64,000 bases of DNA from Diadema setosum. Lineage: Eukaryota; Echinodermata; Echinoidea; Diadematoida; Diadematidae. Position numbers and translations under genes: made by a program. Below the pieces are notes generated by a model. The model was not told where the DNA came from. It was given only the letters and a program-made list of their open reading frames with translations, and made no database searches. Of this stretch, positions 51,851 to 63,740 are shown piece after piece. Where the stretch lies: NCBI RefSeq assembly GCF_964275005.1, contig NC_092705.1, positions 13,734,385 to 13,798,384 of the forward strand, in the 5' to 3' direction. Positions within the stretch are counted from its first letter, which is position 1; every line of letters starts with the position of its first letter.

Positions 51851-52604
51851 AAGGGCAGGGTCATTCAAAGACGAGGAAAAAAATAGCGATACATTATGCA
51901 GCTGGACATTAAAATATTCGTGTTTTAATAATTAATTTTTCCCATTTCGGTTAAAGAATTTATCATTTTCATCATTAAATAAGGATGTCGGTCGAGAGCA
52001 TTCAGATTAGTCGCAATGAAAAGAATTGTCTTCTCGGTCATACAAATTTGCATGTGAACATTCGCGTTCTGAATAACTTGCTGCAAGTTATCACTATTGG
52101 ACGTTAGTTTTTACTCCTATGGTAACAAGTAAATGTTAAAAATGAAATTTTTGAAATATTTTTTTTTCATACGACTTTAATTGTGTTGCTATAGCTACAA
52201 GGAAGAAATAAATTACGTGATTCTTCTGTTCGCAAATATATCATAAAAGCCATTTTTATTTTACTTTAGTTCACAGTATTTTTTACGTATTACCATGTTG
52301 CATTGATTTTTGTGCGATTGCGCCACTTATGTACATTTAAATGATTGTTTTGCAGGAGTTGTATTTTTGTTTGTCGGAAATAAAATAAATTCTCATATAG
52401 AATGAAATAAAATGAAAGCCTTTTTCATTGTAACATTCTTAACCGGTCGGTATCAGTTACATTGAATATCCCTTTCTCTTACGCCAACTTGTCACATTTG
52501 ATCCATGCGCAAGGTGCAGCGTACATCGGACGAAGATAGAGCAAGGTTGATGGCGCCGTCGAGGGGCATCAAACCGATTACCTGCATGCTACTGGCAGAC
52601 ACAC

Positions 52605-53175
52605 CCGACATTAAAAGAAAGCAAAGCCCAAATATAGATGTGGATTGATGGGATGAAGCAATATTTGTAGAAAACATCAGTGAAAGTTTTAGGAGAAGTA
52701 TATAATCGAATCAAAAGTTATGGATTTTTAAAGTTTCGGTGCCATCATCCCTGGATAAGGAGACTACTGCAATTCATGCCTTCATGAGGAGACTACCGCA
52801 CTTCATATAGAAAATTCAAAATATTTTCACTTTTCTAACCTCATGAAAAAGCACACTTGCTTTCTTCTTTCAGAAAGCAGTAGAATATTACCCTTGATAT
52901 AGCAGTATACACAAATCGACGGAATGTGTACTTTTCATTAAAAATGAATTTTTGTGGAATTTTCCTTATACAAACCCATACTTTCTTTATATTGTTGTCA
53001 ATATGGACATCATGAAGTGTAGTAGTCTCCTTATTCAGCAATACTTTGAAAATTTAAAACTTTTGAACGGATCGTCTGATTTTCCCCCAAACTTTCACTG
53101 ATGTGTTCTACTAACATTTCTTCTTTCACTTAATCGACATTAAAGATTTGGGCTTTGGTTTCCTTTTCATCCTGT
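52605..53175. mobile_element. Fold-back element, family B, copy 1
   Basis: The left arm (TGGATTGATGGGATGAAGCA, TAGTAGAAAACATCAGTGAAAG-like text, then AAGGAGACTACTGCAATTCATG) pairs with the right arm (AGTGTAGTAGTCTCCTT, CAAACTTTCACTGATGTGTT, CTTTCACTTAATCGACATTAA). The same arms form the element at 62811-63405. No coding sequence. Confidence 0.8.
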
Positions 53176-55200
53176 CAAATGAACTTTTCTGATCAATAAA
53201 TCATTCATTATCTAAGTGTTCCGAGCACCTTTTTCCCAATGAAAAAAAAAAGAAGAAGCAAAATAAAATTATACACTTTTTCTAACAAGACGTACTATGC
53301 AAAGGAAGAACCCAGATCACTACATAATGTTTTCAATAAGATTTCTTGTTAACCCGTAAATACTTATACATGTACCTATATGCAAAAGTTAAAGAATAAG
53401 TAGAAAAGACATAGGCACGAAAAGAGTGCATAAAAATAAAAGAATAGATGAAACACATGACTGTGATAACAATGATTATGAGATATAACTGAAGCAACTA
53501 TCGTGTTAATTTGATTGCTCGAAATGTTGGAGTAGTAGCACTGCGCAATCACATCACCGTCTCTTGCTTTATAATCAAATGACCACTTCGCGAAGTTGAA
53601 GTATGCTACCAATTTGAATGAAGAAATTTTCGATATGAGCTATAACGTACATGTACAACTTTTACTGCTCGAGAATGACTTTGAACAACAAATCGGCTGT
53701 GTATGATTAAAACCTGCTAAACTGAATGAACGCAAAATCAATTTGACTGGTGTATTTACCAAATGAACAGCAAAAAACTATGTCAAACTTCATGAATGTT
53801 TTCTTTTCCACAGCCTTGTACCGCTCTCCTTCACCTGTTCCCTCCAATTACTTTTTTGTTGTTGTTGTAGCGGCAATTTACTTGGCATTCAATGTAGCTG
53901 TTGCTAGGTAAGACATTGCAGAGCATGTCTTCGTCAAGCTTTGTTTTTGTTAAGGCAATATTGTATGAACAAAGATGCATAGAATTCGAGTACATTAACA
54001 TCAGACAGGGTCCATTGGTCATTGAGAGAATATCTCGCATTTTATGTACTACACCTTCCTTTGTGTTTTCCCTTGACTCCTGTTTGGCCGTGACGTGTGT
54101 TTTAATATTCTATGCTTGTTTGTCTTTCATTTCATAGTGTACAATGCAGTAACTAACGTAATGTGCATTGAAAATTAAATATGCTCGAAATAAACTAAAC
54201 ACATGACATGTTTGCTGCTTCTTAGATACACCTATAGGGCTCACACCTGTAAATAAACAGGAATGTCCCAGACCCCATCACAAATTCGTACCAAAGATGC
54301 CAAAATAAATGAAGGAAAAAAAAAATAATTAAACACCAATGATGCAGTTTGAATATTGAGTATGAATTCCTCTACAAACTGCATTTTTGTTGGAAGATGA
54401 AAGCTTTTCTGCTGGAATTTGAGGGGACTACATTTCAGTGGCTTCATGTACAGAAAATAGGTGATTTTTTTTTTTAATGAAAAGAAATCGTAGTCTGGCT
54501 TTGCTGACCCTTGGACAGACAGACAGAGTTTGAGCCGAAGAACCCCCCTTGGAAATTTTGATGGATGAAAGGGTATATCTCACTTATCCAGGTTAGTGAT
54601 GATGAAACACCTCATTTCTCCCAGCTATTTTACAGAATTTTTTGAATTTTGAATTTTAACACACGTCTCCCATGGGAATTATTAACCCGTGTGAGCCCTA
54701 TAGAGAATGCATATAATGCACACCAGTCAATGGGAAGTATTCATCCCATACAAGCTCTGCTGGTTTATGTTGATCTATTGTGTCAGATCCCTTCCTCCCT
54801 CCCCTTCTCCTCCCCACCCCCTCCTCTACCCTGTCCCTCCTCTACCCTCCCCCGCCTCTACCCCGAACTCTGCTTGACTACAATTTGTTTTCTTATTATG
54901 TTCTTGTGGTACTAGATCTTGGTACATACATGTAGCAGTCATCAGTATCACACAACTTTGAATGACTGTGGTATTTTATTGTATTTCTTTGTTTTGGCTA
55001 CCACTTAAACAGCTCAAAATACATAAAGTTAATCTGTTTGACAAAACAAAGTCTTTTAAAGTACTTTGTAGGCAATAAGGTGATGATGACACCCCCTTAT
55101 CAAGAATAACTGCCTGCATCTATGTATTCATCTTATGAAGAAGTGATCAACACTGAATGATTTGTTTTTGAAAAAAACCCCAAAAGTGTCCCTTTGAGAA
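53176..55200. other. Intergenic sequence, unassigned
   Basis: A pyrimidine-rich patch lies at 54788-54865. TGATCAATAAATCATTCATT near 53195 resembles a retroposon 3' tail. No gene. Confidence 0.5.
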
Positions 55201-55299
55201 GCTTTACAACCCTTCAATGTGCACTTTCTCATACGTAGGGGCAAATATCATCAAAAACACATTTATGATGTTAAAAAGTCAATTAAGAAATATGACCTC

Positions 55300-55640
55300 T
55301 ATTATTCATGCACAGCCATGACAGCTGCTTCCAATACGTTCTTCGTTTACCCCGTGTTCACGGGGATTCCCCGTTCCTTGTAACGCCGTGCTATATTGCG
55401 CAATGCACTGAGGCAGAGATAGCAGGCTGGGTGGCGGGTCGCATAGTAATATAAACAAAGATTGTACACTCCATATGATCTTTGGTATAAACCCCGACAC
55501 CCGAGGCGCTCCATTGTACGGTTATAACCCGTTCGGGCTCGTCGCAGTTAGGCGACGCCATACCTTGGTTCTACCCTGTGTCCAATCAGTCTACTCGCAG
55601 TTCGCAGAGTGTATCCGACGTCTCCGTCTACTCTGAGAGT
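55300..55640. other. GC-richer patch upstream of copy 2
   Basis: The base composition is higher in GC than the flanks, with several CG dinucleotides and GCAGTTCGCAGAGTGTATCC-like text. It lies about 2.4 kb upstream of the copy 2 start, so it may be a promoter or 5' exon region, but no motif proves it. Confidence 0.3.
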
Positions 55641-55779
55641 AAGTTAACTGAAACGCCATTCCTGGCAGGCTGGCTCAATAAGTTCAAACTCCTTTGCTTT
55701 ACACTGTAGATCCGCGCTAACACACCGACGAATATTGGTAAGTCAAAGGAGTTAAGTGACTGCCATTCTGTTAATTTCA

Positions 55780-56020
55780 TATCCACGTAATTCATTAGAA
55801 TAGAGGTTAGAAGACAATACAAAATAATGACATAAATCATTATAGCTGTGGCATGTTGCACAAAACGCTGGTGCAATTATGTCGGTGAAGATCGACTTAA
55901 AAAAATGGGGATAGTCTATTTTTTTTTTTTTTTTTTTTTTTTTTAGGAAGGGGAGTAGGTCCTATACCATGATGGGTGAGTCTTTTGACGTAGGGGTATT
56001 CTGAGTTACCCTTTTCAAGC
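55780..56020 (+). repeat. Intergenic direct repeat, copy 2
   Basis: It matches 51640-51850 (AATGACATAAATCATTATAGCT, TTGCACAAAACGCTGGTG, GATGGGTGAGTCTTTTGACGTAGG). A T run at 55919-55944 is inserted. Confidence 0.8.
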
Positions 56021-56204
56021 GGAAATAATGTTACCTTTTTCATATCATGTCAGTGCTCATAATTACTTTGCTAAAGAGACACATCTTATGGGGAGACTAT
56101 AGTGTCTCCTATTACTGTATCCATCATTCATGTCATATCCCATTCAATCTCATACTTTACTGCTGACATTGCTTATCTACATAATGTCTTCCTAAAGTTG
56201 GATC

Positions 56205-56205
56205 A

Positions 56206-56274
<69 letters not shown>
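56205..56274. repeat. (AT)n-(GT)n microsatellite
   Basis: About 20 AT units are followed by about 13 GT units. Confidence 0.95.
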
Positions 56275-56275
<1 letters not shown>

Positions 56276-56579
56276 TGCCATGATTCTCTATAGATAGACG
56301 AGAGTAACGATAACGGTACATCCTTCTCTTCATTCTTTATACCTTCTAAACGAAAGGAGTGGATATTCCTCATTATTTTTCATCTTATATCTCGAAGCAC
56401 GTCATTTCAAAGATGTAAAATGTATTTATTTGCAATTAGAGGTGCAATCACTGTCGTCAGGTGCAACCATTCTGGTCAAGTTGTATCATTTCACGTGTTT
56501 TTTCGCATCATCATTGTGCACAAAAAGAGTTATAACAGCTGCGATTGCATGATGTACTCTAGTGTCTGTATGCACGATT

Positions 56580-57965
56580 GTGAAACATGATTAATGTATT
56601 GATAAATTGAAACTAGAAATGTCGCTTTGGCGACTGGTATGCCTCCGCCATAATGCATGATTTTCCCAATAGGTCTAGATAGTACATGTGGACAATGTGT
56701 GATTACATTTTCACAAAATTGGCAAAATATTGAAATGACAAGTTTGTCACAAATGTGTTGAATGTTCACCTTCCTTGACCTAGGTTTAATTGGATGAATA
56801 GGAGAGCATGTATCTAGGGATTTAAGGACTTTAACTCGACTTTGACCCATTCATACATTTAGGCATTGAGTAATTTTCAAGGTACAGGTGTGGAGAAAAA
56901 GTGCAATTTCTGAATTGAATAGTAAATTGTTACCATTTTCATCTGGCCCTTGACCCTAAAATTCATAAGATAATCACTTTCAGGTAGAACATGCATAATA
57001 TGTACTAAGTTTCAAGATAACTTGAGCCACTTCCGAGATATGGAGGAAAAAGTTAGTTCAGCACTTTCACTTGATCTTTGACCTTTTGACCTTTGAGGCA
57101 AAAAAAGAAAAAAAAAACTTTCCAGAGAATTTCTATTAGGTTACACATGTATGCATGTATACACCAAGTGTAAAAAAAAATAACCCTGCTGGCATTGCAC
57201 GATAGGAGGGAAATAGTAAAATTTTGTGGTGTTGCACTTGACCTTTGACCCCTGACCTTTGACCCCATGAACCCTACATTCTCTAGATAATCACTTCCAG
57301 TCAGTATGTATATACTATGTTCCATGAAGATACCTTGAACAATTTTCCAAGGTATGGAGAAAAAAAAAGAAGTTCTAATATTTTTACTTGACCTTTTGAC
57401 CTTTGACCTTTGACCTCATGACCCAAACTTTCACCAGAGAATCTTAATTGGGTAATGCATGTATACACTAAGTTTCAAGAAAATATCTTCAGGCATTCAA
57501 TAGATATGGTGGAAATAGTGAAATTTTATGTATTTGACCCTGACCTTTTGACCTTTGACCTCATGACCCAAACTTTCACCAGAGAATCTTAATTGGGTAA
57601 TACATGTATACACTAAGTTTCAAGAAAATATCTTCAGGCATTCAATAGATATGGTGGAAATAGTGAAATTTTATGTATTTGACCTTGACCTTTTGACCTT
57701 TGGCCTTGAGCATGTGCACCCAAAAGTTGATAGGCACAACTTCACCCCCTAATACGCATACATGCCAAGTTTCATTAGGATACCTCAACAGGTTTTGATA
57801 GTTACCTTGTCCACAAAATTCATTACGGACGGACGGAAGGACGGACGGACGGACGGAAGGACGGACGGACGGAAGGACGGACGGACGGAAGGACGGACGG
57901 ACGGACGGACGGACAACCCGAAAACATAATGCCTCCGGCACCACTTCGTGGCGGAGGCATAAAAA
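56580..57965 (-). repeat. Interspersed repeat with GCCTCCGCC end and (CCGT)n, copy 2, inverted
   Basis: Read on the minus strand from 57965 it begins ATGCCTCCGCCACGAAGTGG, then TTTTCGGGTTGTCCGTCC, a CCGT/CCTT tract (57830-57915), ATTTTGTGGACAAGG, TATCCTAATGAAACTTGGCA and repeated TTGACCTTTGACCTCATGAC modules. Two modules at about 57390-57530 and 57540-57680 are near-identical. A second, diverged GCCTCCGCC end lies at 56638-56650. It ends 70 bp before the copy 2 start codon. Confidence 0.88.
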
Positions 57966-58035
57966 ACACCAACCAACAAACACAAAAAACACTACAAGTC
58001 AGTCATTTCTCTTTTGAAGCATTATATTACCAGTC

Positions 58036-58199
58036 ATGGCAAGTGACTCCAAGCTGGGGAAGGTGCTGCAAAAGATAAGCCAGCGAACCCGGGATGACAC
58101 CGAGCTGACAGCAGACCTTCACTCAAAGCTGAAACAGGCCCTCTCTCCTTCTTCATTGTCCTCTGATTTCCGTGTCAGTAGCTCCAGCAGTAACCTCCA
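58036..58199 (+). CDS. HECT ligase copy 2, coding exon 1
   Basis: It is 164 nt ending before GTGAGT, the same length and phase as copy 1 exon 1. Differences cluster in charged positions of the first 35 residues. LTADLHSKL and [15 protein letters not shown] are unchanged. Confidence 0.87.
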
Positions 58200-60922
58200 G
58201 TGAGTAGTTTCGTCTTCCCATTCTTTTCGCTACTAATTTCTTTCCCCCCTCCACTTTCCACTTTCCATCCGTCCTTTTTTCTCCCTTCCAACATTTCTCT
58301 TTTTCGTATATTAATATTGTCATTGTTGTAATTATTATTATAATTCCTCACAATATATGTTTAACTGTATCTTAACTTATCTTAACTAATTTCCTTTGTG
58401 ACACAAAATCAATGAAAATACGATGTAACCTTTGCATATATTTGTCATACTCTTGATCTAACCAAGCAGCGATGCCCACATTTGTATTTGTCACTGTTAT
58501 GTGTATTGATGCTAGTTGAATGCAGCAAATACAGGAAACACTTCACTTTACTCACGTAATTCTCGTTATATGCAGTATTTGAGAACAAAATTACTGCTCC
58601 AAGGTACTGCAAAAACCAGTTCATTGATTTAGTACATCAACCTCAAATTAATGTACCATTTCCGTCAGACTATATCCACATCATTTTTTTTTTCTTCAAC
58701 TGTTTCCTCTTTGTTGCTCTAAAATGACCATCATATATATGAGGAGACTACAATTACTAGTATTTTTATATTTCTTTGCTGGATATTTTGAATTCTGACT
58801 TTGATCACAGCTATGTGGACACTGAGAATGATGACCAGTACGTGGACACTGGTGATGATGACCAGTACTTTGACATTGATCTGGATGCTTTGCGTGAAGC
58901 ATACCATCACATCGCTGACAAGGAGCATGTCCTGAAGCAGGTTTGTTTGTTTGTATCTTTATGTATAGATAAACATGTTTTAATAACTATACATATATAC
59001 ATACATACATACACAGGTATTATATAATATAAGCCTATATTGCAGATACAATGCAAAAGTAATATATCACTATATTTACTAACGATAAACATTTATCATG
59101 ACAATTACCCTTGAGGGCTTACTTCTAACTCTGTTTCCACAACGGAAGTAATTACTGCATGTTTACACTGTAACCCTGACCTGTGACCTTTTATCCCTGT
59201 CATCTCATCCAATTAAGCGACTGCATTTTATTCTTCCTACAAAATGTGTGTTACCAAATGATATTAATAGCCAACGGTTTGGCTGGAAAACGACAAACCT
59301 ATAATAGCGACCCCTGACCCAATTACAGCTATGCAAATGATGTATTATTTCATATCTACCCATCTTATAATATTCCATTGCCACTGGTGATTCCTAGTTG
59401 TAGTTAGCTGTAGACTGCTTTTTCGTAGACATACGATGACTTTGATCTATAACTCTGACCTCTAACCCTATAGCTAGCTATCATTCCATATAAATACTTG
59501 TCTATCTTCACTGTCGTTACTACCGAATAGCATTACCAATGGACGTAGCTATTATATGTGGAATGGTATCAATGCCCTGGACCTTATTAACAACTCAAAT
59601 TTCATTTCATTTATTTTCACTTAATAAAACATCCATACATAAAAATGAGACAATGGTATGACAAGTGTAACATGACGATGTGACAAAAAAAAGCAAACAA
59701 ACAACCAAAGATATCAAGTGAAGGGGTTAGTGAGAAGGCAATGGGCCTTATTTAAAATTAACCCCGGAAAAGTGAATACAGCGATATGTCTCTTCTTTCT
59801 ATAAACTATAACGGAGAAAAACGTTGGCACACACGCACACACACACACAAAAAAAAAAATGCGTACACAGACTGTGAGACAAAACATACACCTGCACATT
59901 AACAATAAACAAGATGGCATTTCCACAAACATATCGCTATCGTGGTCCTGACAACTTTTTTTTTTTTTTGATTCTTGTTCCATATTCCACATTTCATACA
60001 AGTTTAACATTCCATTTGATTTCAGAAAAAAAAAATAACACGACAGTCACTTTGAAACAAAATTGCACCAATGTATAAGGCAAATAAGTGATGTGCAATA
60101 TGAGTAACCTACTAAAAAGCAAAGCTTACGTATAGGATGTGTAGGTTCCATAGAGATACTATATGGAATAACATGTAGGTTCTATAGAGGCACTGTGAAC
60201 CATTTTGATCTCCCGTGGATATTCACTATGTCCCATATTACCGTCTTTATATCAAAATAATTATCTATCCCACATACTCATGTTACTCCCTCCTCATTTC
60301 TGTTCTTATACGAAGTAAAACGCAAACCCACGATCATGACAATATTTCAATCTTGCGCAGATGGCCAAGGTGATCCACAGAGTGTACCAGGATCTGGGAA
60401 CGTTTCTGTGCGAATCTACCAACAGGAAGGACGTACGTCTGATCCCTATTCTCCTGGAGTGTCCCACTTTTGATAGGGTGGAAGAGGAATGGAGCAGAGA
60501 GATCTTCTTGGACCTGGCGAGGACGCTTCTCAAATTGAACGAGGAAGACAAGTCCAAATTTGAGCTTCTCAGTGAGTGTTTTGCTCCATTGCACCAACTT
60601 AGATTATGAGTGAGTTATTAGATCCTATTATTTTGTTAACGCTGCTTTGCCCAAGATTTTATGTAATGTGTGAGAGAGAGTCAATAAGTAAAATATAGAA
60701 ACCGAAGATTCTTCTTAGTGGAATGTGTTTCACACTCTGGTCTGAAGCAAAGTCCCCTTGTGGTTTTTCCCAGGAGCTTATTAATAGCAAGCGTTATCAA
60801 CCAGTGACGTCATGTGATGCATTATCAAATTCGTTGACTTGGAGATATCAAATTAAAAAATACCATCAACCAAGTATAATGATACCGTTTCACAGGGTAT
60901 CTGTTTTCTGGTTTGTTTTCTG

Positions 60923-60953
<31 letters not shown>

Positions 60954-63637
60954 TGTTGGTTTAGCAGGTGTGTTGAAGTTCATCAGATGTCAAGATGCTA
61001 TAGTCCTGATAATGGCTTCCGTTTACATGCTTTCCTGTTCTCTTTTTCTCTGATGTGTTTGCTTTTGTTTCATAGCAGGGAATTTAAGGGAACTATGTAG
61101 TATTCATGCATTATTGCCCTATGCGTCAAAAATAGCAGAGATGTAAAGTGTCAAAGCTTATGATGTCAAGAAAACTGTCCAACGTAAAAACGTGAGAGGA
61201 AAAATGATAAGGCTGAAAATGGCAGTGATGACGAATGAAAACGGCCAACATAACAGCGAGAGAAATGTTAATGGTTAAAAAGCCAGAGGTTAAGCTATCA
61301 AAAGCTGAACTGTCAGTGGTGTTATTGTTGGATATAAGATTATAGCGTATATGAAATATATATAGTTGATCTAATATACAGAATTTTAATTCCCTATGAC
61401 TTTTACATCTAGCGCTTTAGCCTGTGAGATGTCACTGATTTTGTATGAACTTGACGTTCTGTGTGTGTGCATCAATTAAGTTTTGTTGCTTCCTTTCATG
61501 TTTATTTTCGCGATATTCTTTGAAAATTGTTCCTTAGCTTATCATTGTTTTCACCTTTACGTTGGTGTGGCCGTACCTCGAAGGATCGTGGTGGTGCCAT
61601 GAGCCAGAACTCTTAGCAAGGACTGTCGAGGTGTTTCTCAAGACTCTGCATTGCCAGCATGGGCCAGACGCATACAGGAACCTCCGCCGAGAAGATGTAT
61701 ATCTGAAGACACTGAATCTTCTTCATGTGGTAGGATGACTGCTTTTTATATAGGGAACAAAGTTCGCAACAACATAGTGGAAATGATCAAAGGTGTTTTG
61801 AAGGGAATTCCAAATGCTTTATATAATTTCACATCATGTAGTACATAAATCGATAGTGCCATGTTTAGATTTGTGGAATTTATTGTGATCCTTGAGTCGA
61901 TAACCAATATTCTGGAAAAATAAAACAAGACATAATACACTTAACAAGGATGATGACATAGGAGGCTCACATATTTCAGTAATGTAAAAATATCATCCAT
62001 TACAATAGCACTTACTTAACAAGTTCACCTGTGTAGAATTTGATACATGCTTTTTTCTTTTGTTCTGCTGCTTGGAGCAACCAATCATTCATCATTCTGG
62101 TGTGAAACTATGTCATCATCCTCGTTCATTGTCATTTGTAACAAATTTCGAAAACATTCTCATTCCTCTTTCCAATCACTATAAGTTCTGACACTCTTTA
62201 CCCAGGATAACGAATTTAGAGATGTTCAAGGCAAAAGTCTAAAAATCATCTGGAGGTCTCCTTTACACAATTCAGTTGCCGAAACCCAGTGTCATACAGG
62301 TGAACAAGAGTAAGGAGCTAAAGATATGTTACATGTATACGTTTACCTATCACCAGAATATTCTTCCTTAGCTGTTGATGTGATTATGTTCCATGAGGGG
62401 ACTTTTAGAATATATAGCACACTCACATTGGCACTGTGCGCAAGTAGCACATCGACTCCGGAACTTTAAAAAAAAAAAAAAAAAAAAAAAAATGTCCGCG
62501 ACTGAGGCGAGACGGCTGTAAATGTTTCAATTCCAGTTTGGTTTATTTCTCCTCTTGTACAAATTAAATCATTATGACAAAGCAAGAAATTCCCATCAAA
62601 ATATATACGAGTGCCTAAAAATCCATTTCAAAGGTTCTTAAAAGAAATAGAGATAGTTGATTTTCGTAGGAACACACACAACGCATGAGGCTGTCCATCA
62701 ATAAGCCAGTTTCTTGACTGGGATAACGGCCTCGGGCGATATGGTACACGTACTGCTTGTACATGTATATTCTTTTGCTTAGTTGATTTGAATAACTTTA
62801 TTCTTAAAGGAAACCAAAACAAAAAGTGAAATGTGGATTGAGTGAAAGCAGCAACATTAGTAGAACACATTAGTGAAAGTTTGAGGAAATGGGACAATCG
62901 ATTTATGAAAAAATTATGAATTTTTAAAGTTTTGGTGTTGGAACCGCTGGTTGAGGAGACTACTAGAGGTTATGACGTCATGTGTGGACAACAATGATAA
63001 AATAAAGAAAATATAAAGGGGAATTCCACAAAAAATAACTTTTATAGCATAATGAGAGAGCACTTGACTAACCGCTTTCAGAAAGCAAGCTAATAATTGC
63101 TAACCATAACACATGCCAGTATCAAGTTGATGAAACGTTAAATTTTCATGAAAAATGATTTTTTTTTTTGGTGGAATTCCCTTTATATCTTCCTTAAATT
63201 GTTGTCCACACATGACATCATAACCTCTAGTGGTCTCCTCATCTAGCGGTTCCAACACAAAAACTTTGAAAATTCATAACTTTTGTATCGATTGTCCGAT
63301 GTTCCTCAAACTTTCACTGATATATTCTACTAATATTGCTGCATTCACTCAGTCCACATTTTACTTTGAATTTTCTTTAACCGTGGGGTGGATTTTCACT
63401 TTAAGGTTGTTTTGCACTATCAGATCTTATCCTTCCTAAGCTAAAGATGTGTGACTCCTTGTTACTGACGTCTTTTCAATCCAGGTGAATGGAGCTCACT
63501 CCGGCGACAAAATCATTCCCCACGAGAGTTTTTACCTTCAGGGTTTGGAGTCTGGTGATGTGCTGCTAAAGCATCTTGATAGCTGCTTCCGGAACGAGCA
63601 AAAGCAGTTGGCAATGCGACAATGGCAACACGCACTA
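58036..63637 (+). CDS. HECT ligase paralogue, copy 2, first five coding exons (continues beyond window)
   Basis: Exons 58036-58199, 58811-58940, 60361-60571, 61584-61729 and 63485-63637 give 268 codons with no stop and the same phases as copy 1 exons 1-5. The protein starts MASDSKLGKVLQKISQRTRD and continues with an acidic exon, the [17 protein letters not shown] exon, the [20 protein letters not shown] exon and VNGAHSGDKIIPHESFYLQG. The HECT domain itself would lie to the right of the window. A TGA in frame seven codons before ATG supports the start. The sole large difference is a 27-nt expansion of the acidic exon. The function is inferred from copy 1. Confidence 0.87.
58811..58940 (+). CDS. 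HECT ligase copy 2, coding exon 2
   Basis: The acceptor is GATCACAG and the donor GTTTGT, 130 nt. The acidic part is duplicated (DTENDDQYVDTGDDDQYFD), making it 9 residues longer than in copy 1. The rest ([17 protein letters not shown]) is conserved. Confidence 0.87.
59600..60130 (-). repeat. Probable retroposon insertion in copy 2 intron 2
   Basis: The left edge, AAATTTCATTTCATTTATTTTCACTT, read on the minus strand is an A-rich tail like that of the 25.7/50.2 kb family. The segment is absent from the homologous intron of copy 1. It contains CA and A runs. No coding region is recognised. Confidence 0.5.
60361..60571 (+). CDS. HECT ligase copy 2, coding exon 3
   Basis: The acceptor is CTTGCGCAG and the donor GTGAGT, 211 nt as in copy 1. 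[20 protein letters not shown] is identical in both copies. Confidence 0.9.
60920..60953. repeat. Poly(T) run
   Basis: About 30 T in intron 3 of copy 2. Confidence 0.95.
61584..61729 (+). CDS. HECT ligase copy 2, coding exon 4
   Basis: The acceptor is CTCGAAG and the donor GTAGGA, 146 nt. It encodes [20 protein letters not shown] to YLKTLNLLHV. The acceptor lacks a strong pyrimidine tract but keeps phase. Confidence 0.85.
61730..62810. other. Copy 2 intron 4 sequence, unassigned
   Basis: An A run of about 25 lies at 62467-62491. No gene is recognised. Confidence 0.5.
62811..63405. mobile_element. Fold-back element, family B, copy 2
   Basis: The left arm AAAAAGTGAAATGTGGATTG to GACTACTAGAGGTTATGACG pairs with the right arm CATAACCTCTAGTGGTCTCC to CAGTCCACATTTTACTTT. 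The arms are about 190 bp. The central part also pairs (GGAATTCCACAAAAAATAAC with TGGTGGAATTCCC). It matches the family B copy at 52605-53175. No coding sequence. Confidence 0.85.
63485..63637 (+). CDS. HECT ligase copy 2, coding exon 5
   Basis: The acceptor is CAATCCAG and the donor GTATTA, 153 nt in phase 0. It encodes VNGAHSGDKIIPHESFYLQG to RQWQHAL. It is two residues shorter than copy 1 exon 5, with the C-terminal end the least conserved. Confidence 0.83.
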
Positions 63638-63740
63638 GTATTACAGAATTTGTGTTTTTTATTTCGCTTGTTTCGTTCGACACGAGTGGTAAGAGGGATA
63701 TCTACAATGTGACATCACTTTTGATATAGTTATGCATACC

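Noticed and set aside
48833..53200. Poly(A) signal of copy 1
   Set aside because: Several AATAAA words occur from about 51 kb onward in AT-rich DNA, and none can be preferred without transcripts.
55300..55640. Promoter of copy 2
   Set aside because: The GC content is raised, but no TATA, initiator or other motif could be defended. It is kept only as a low-confidence region.
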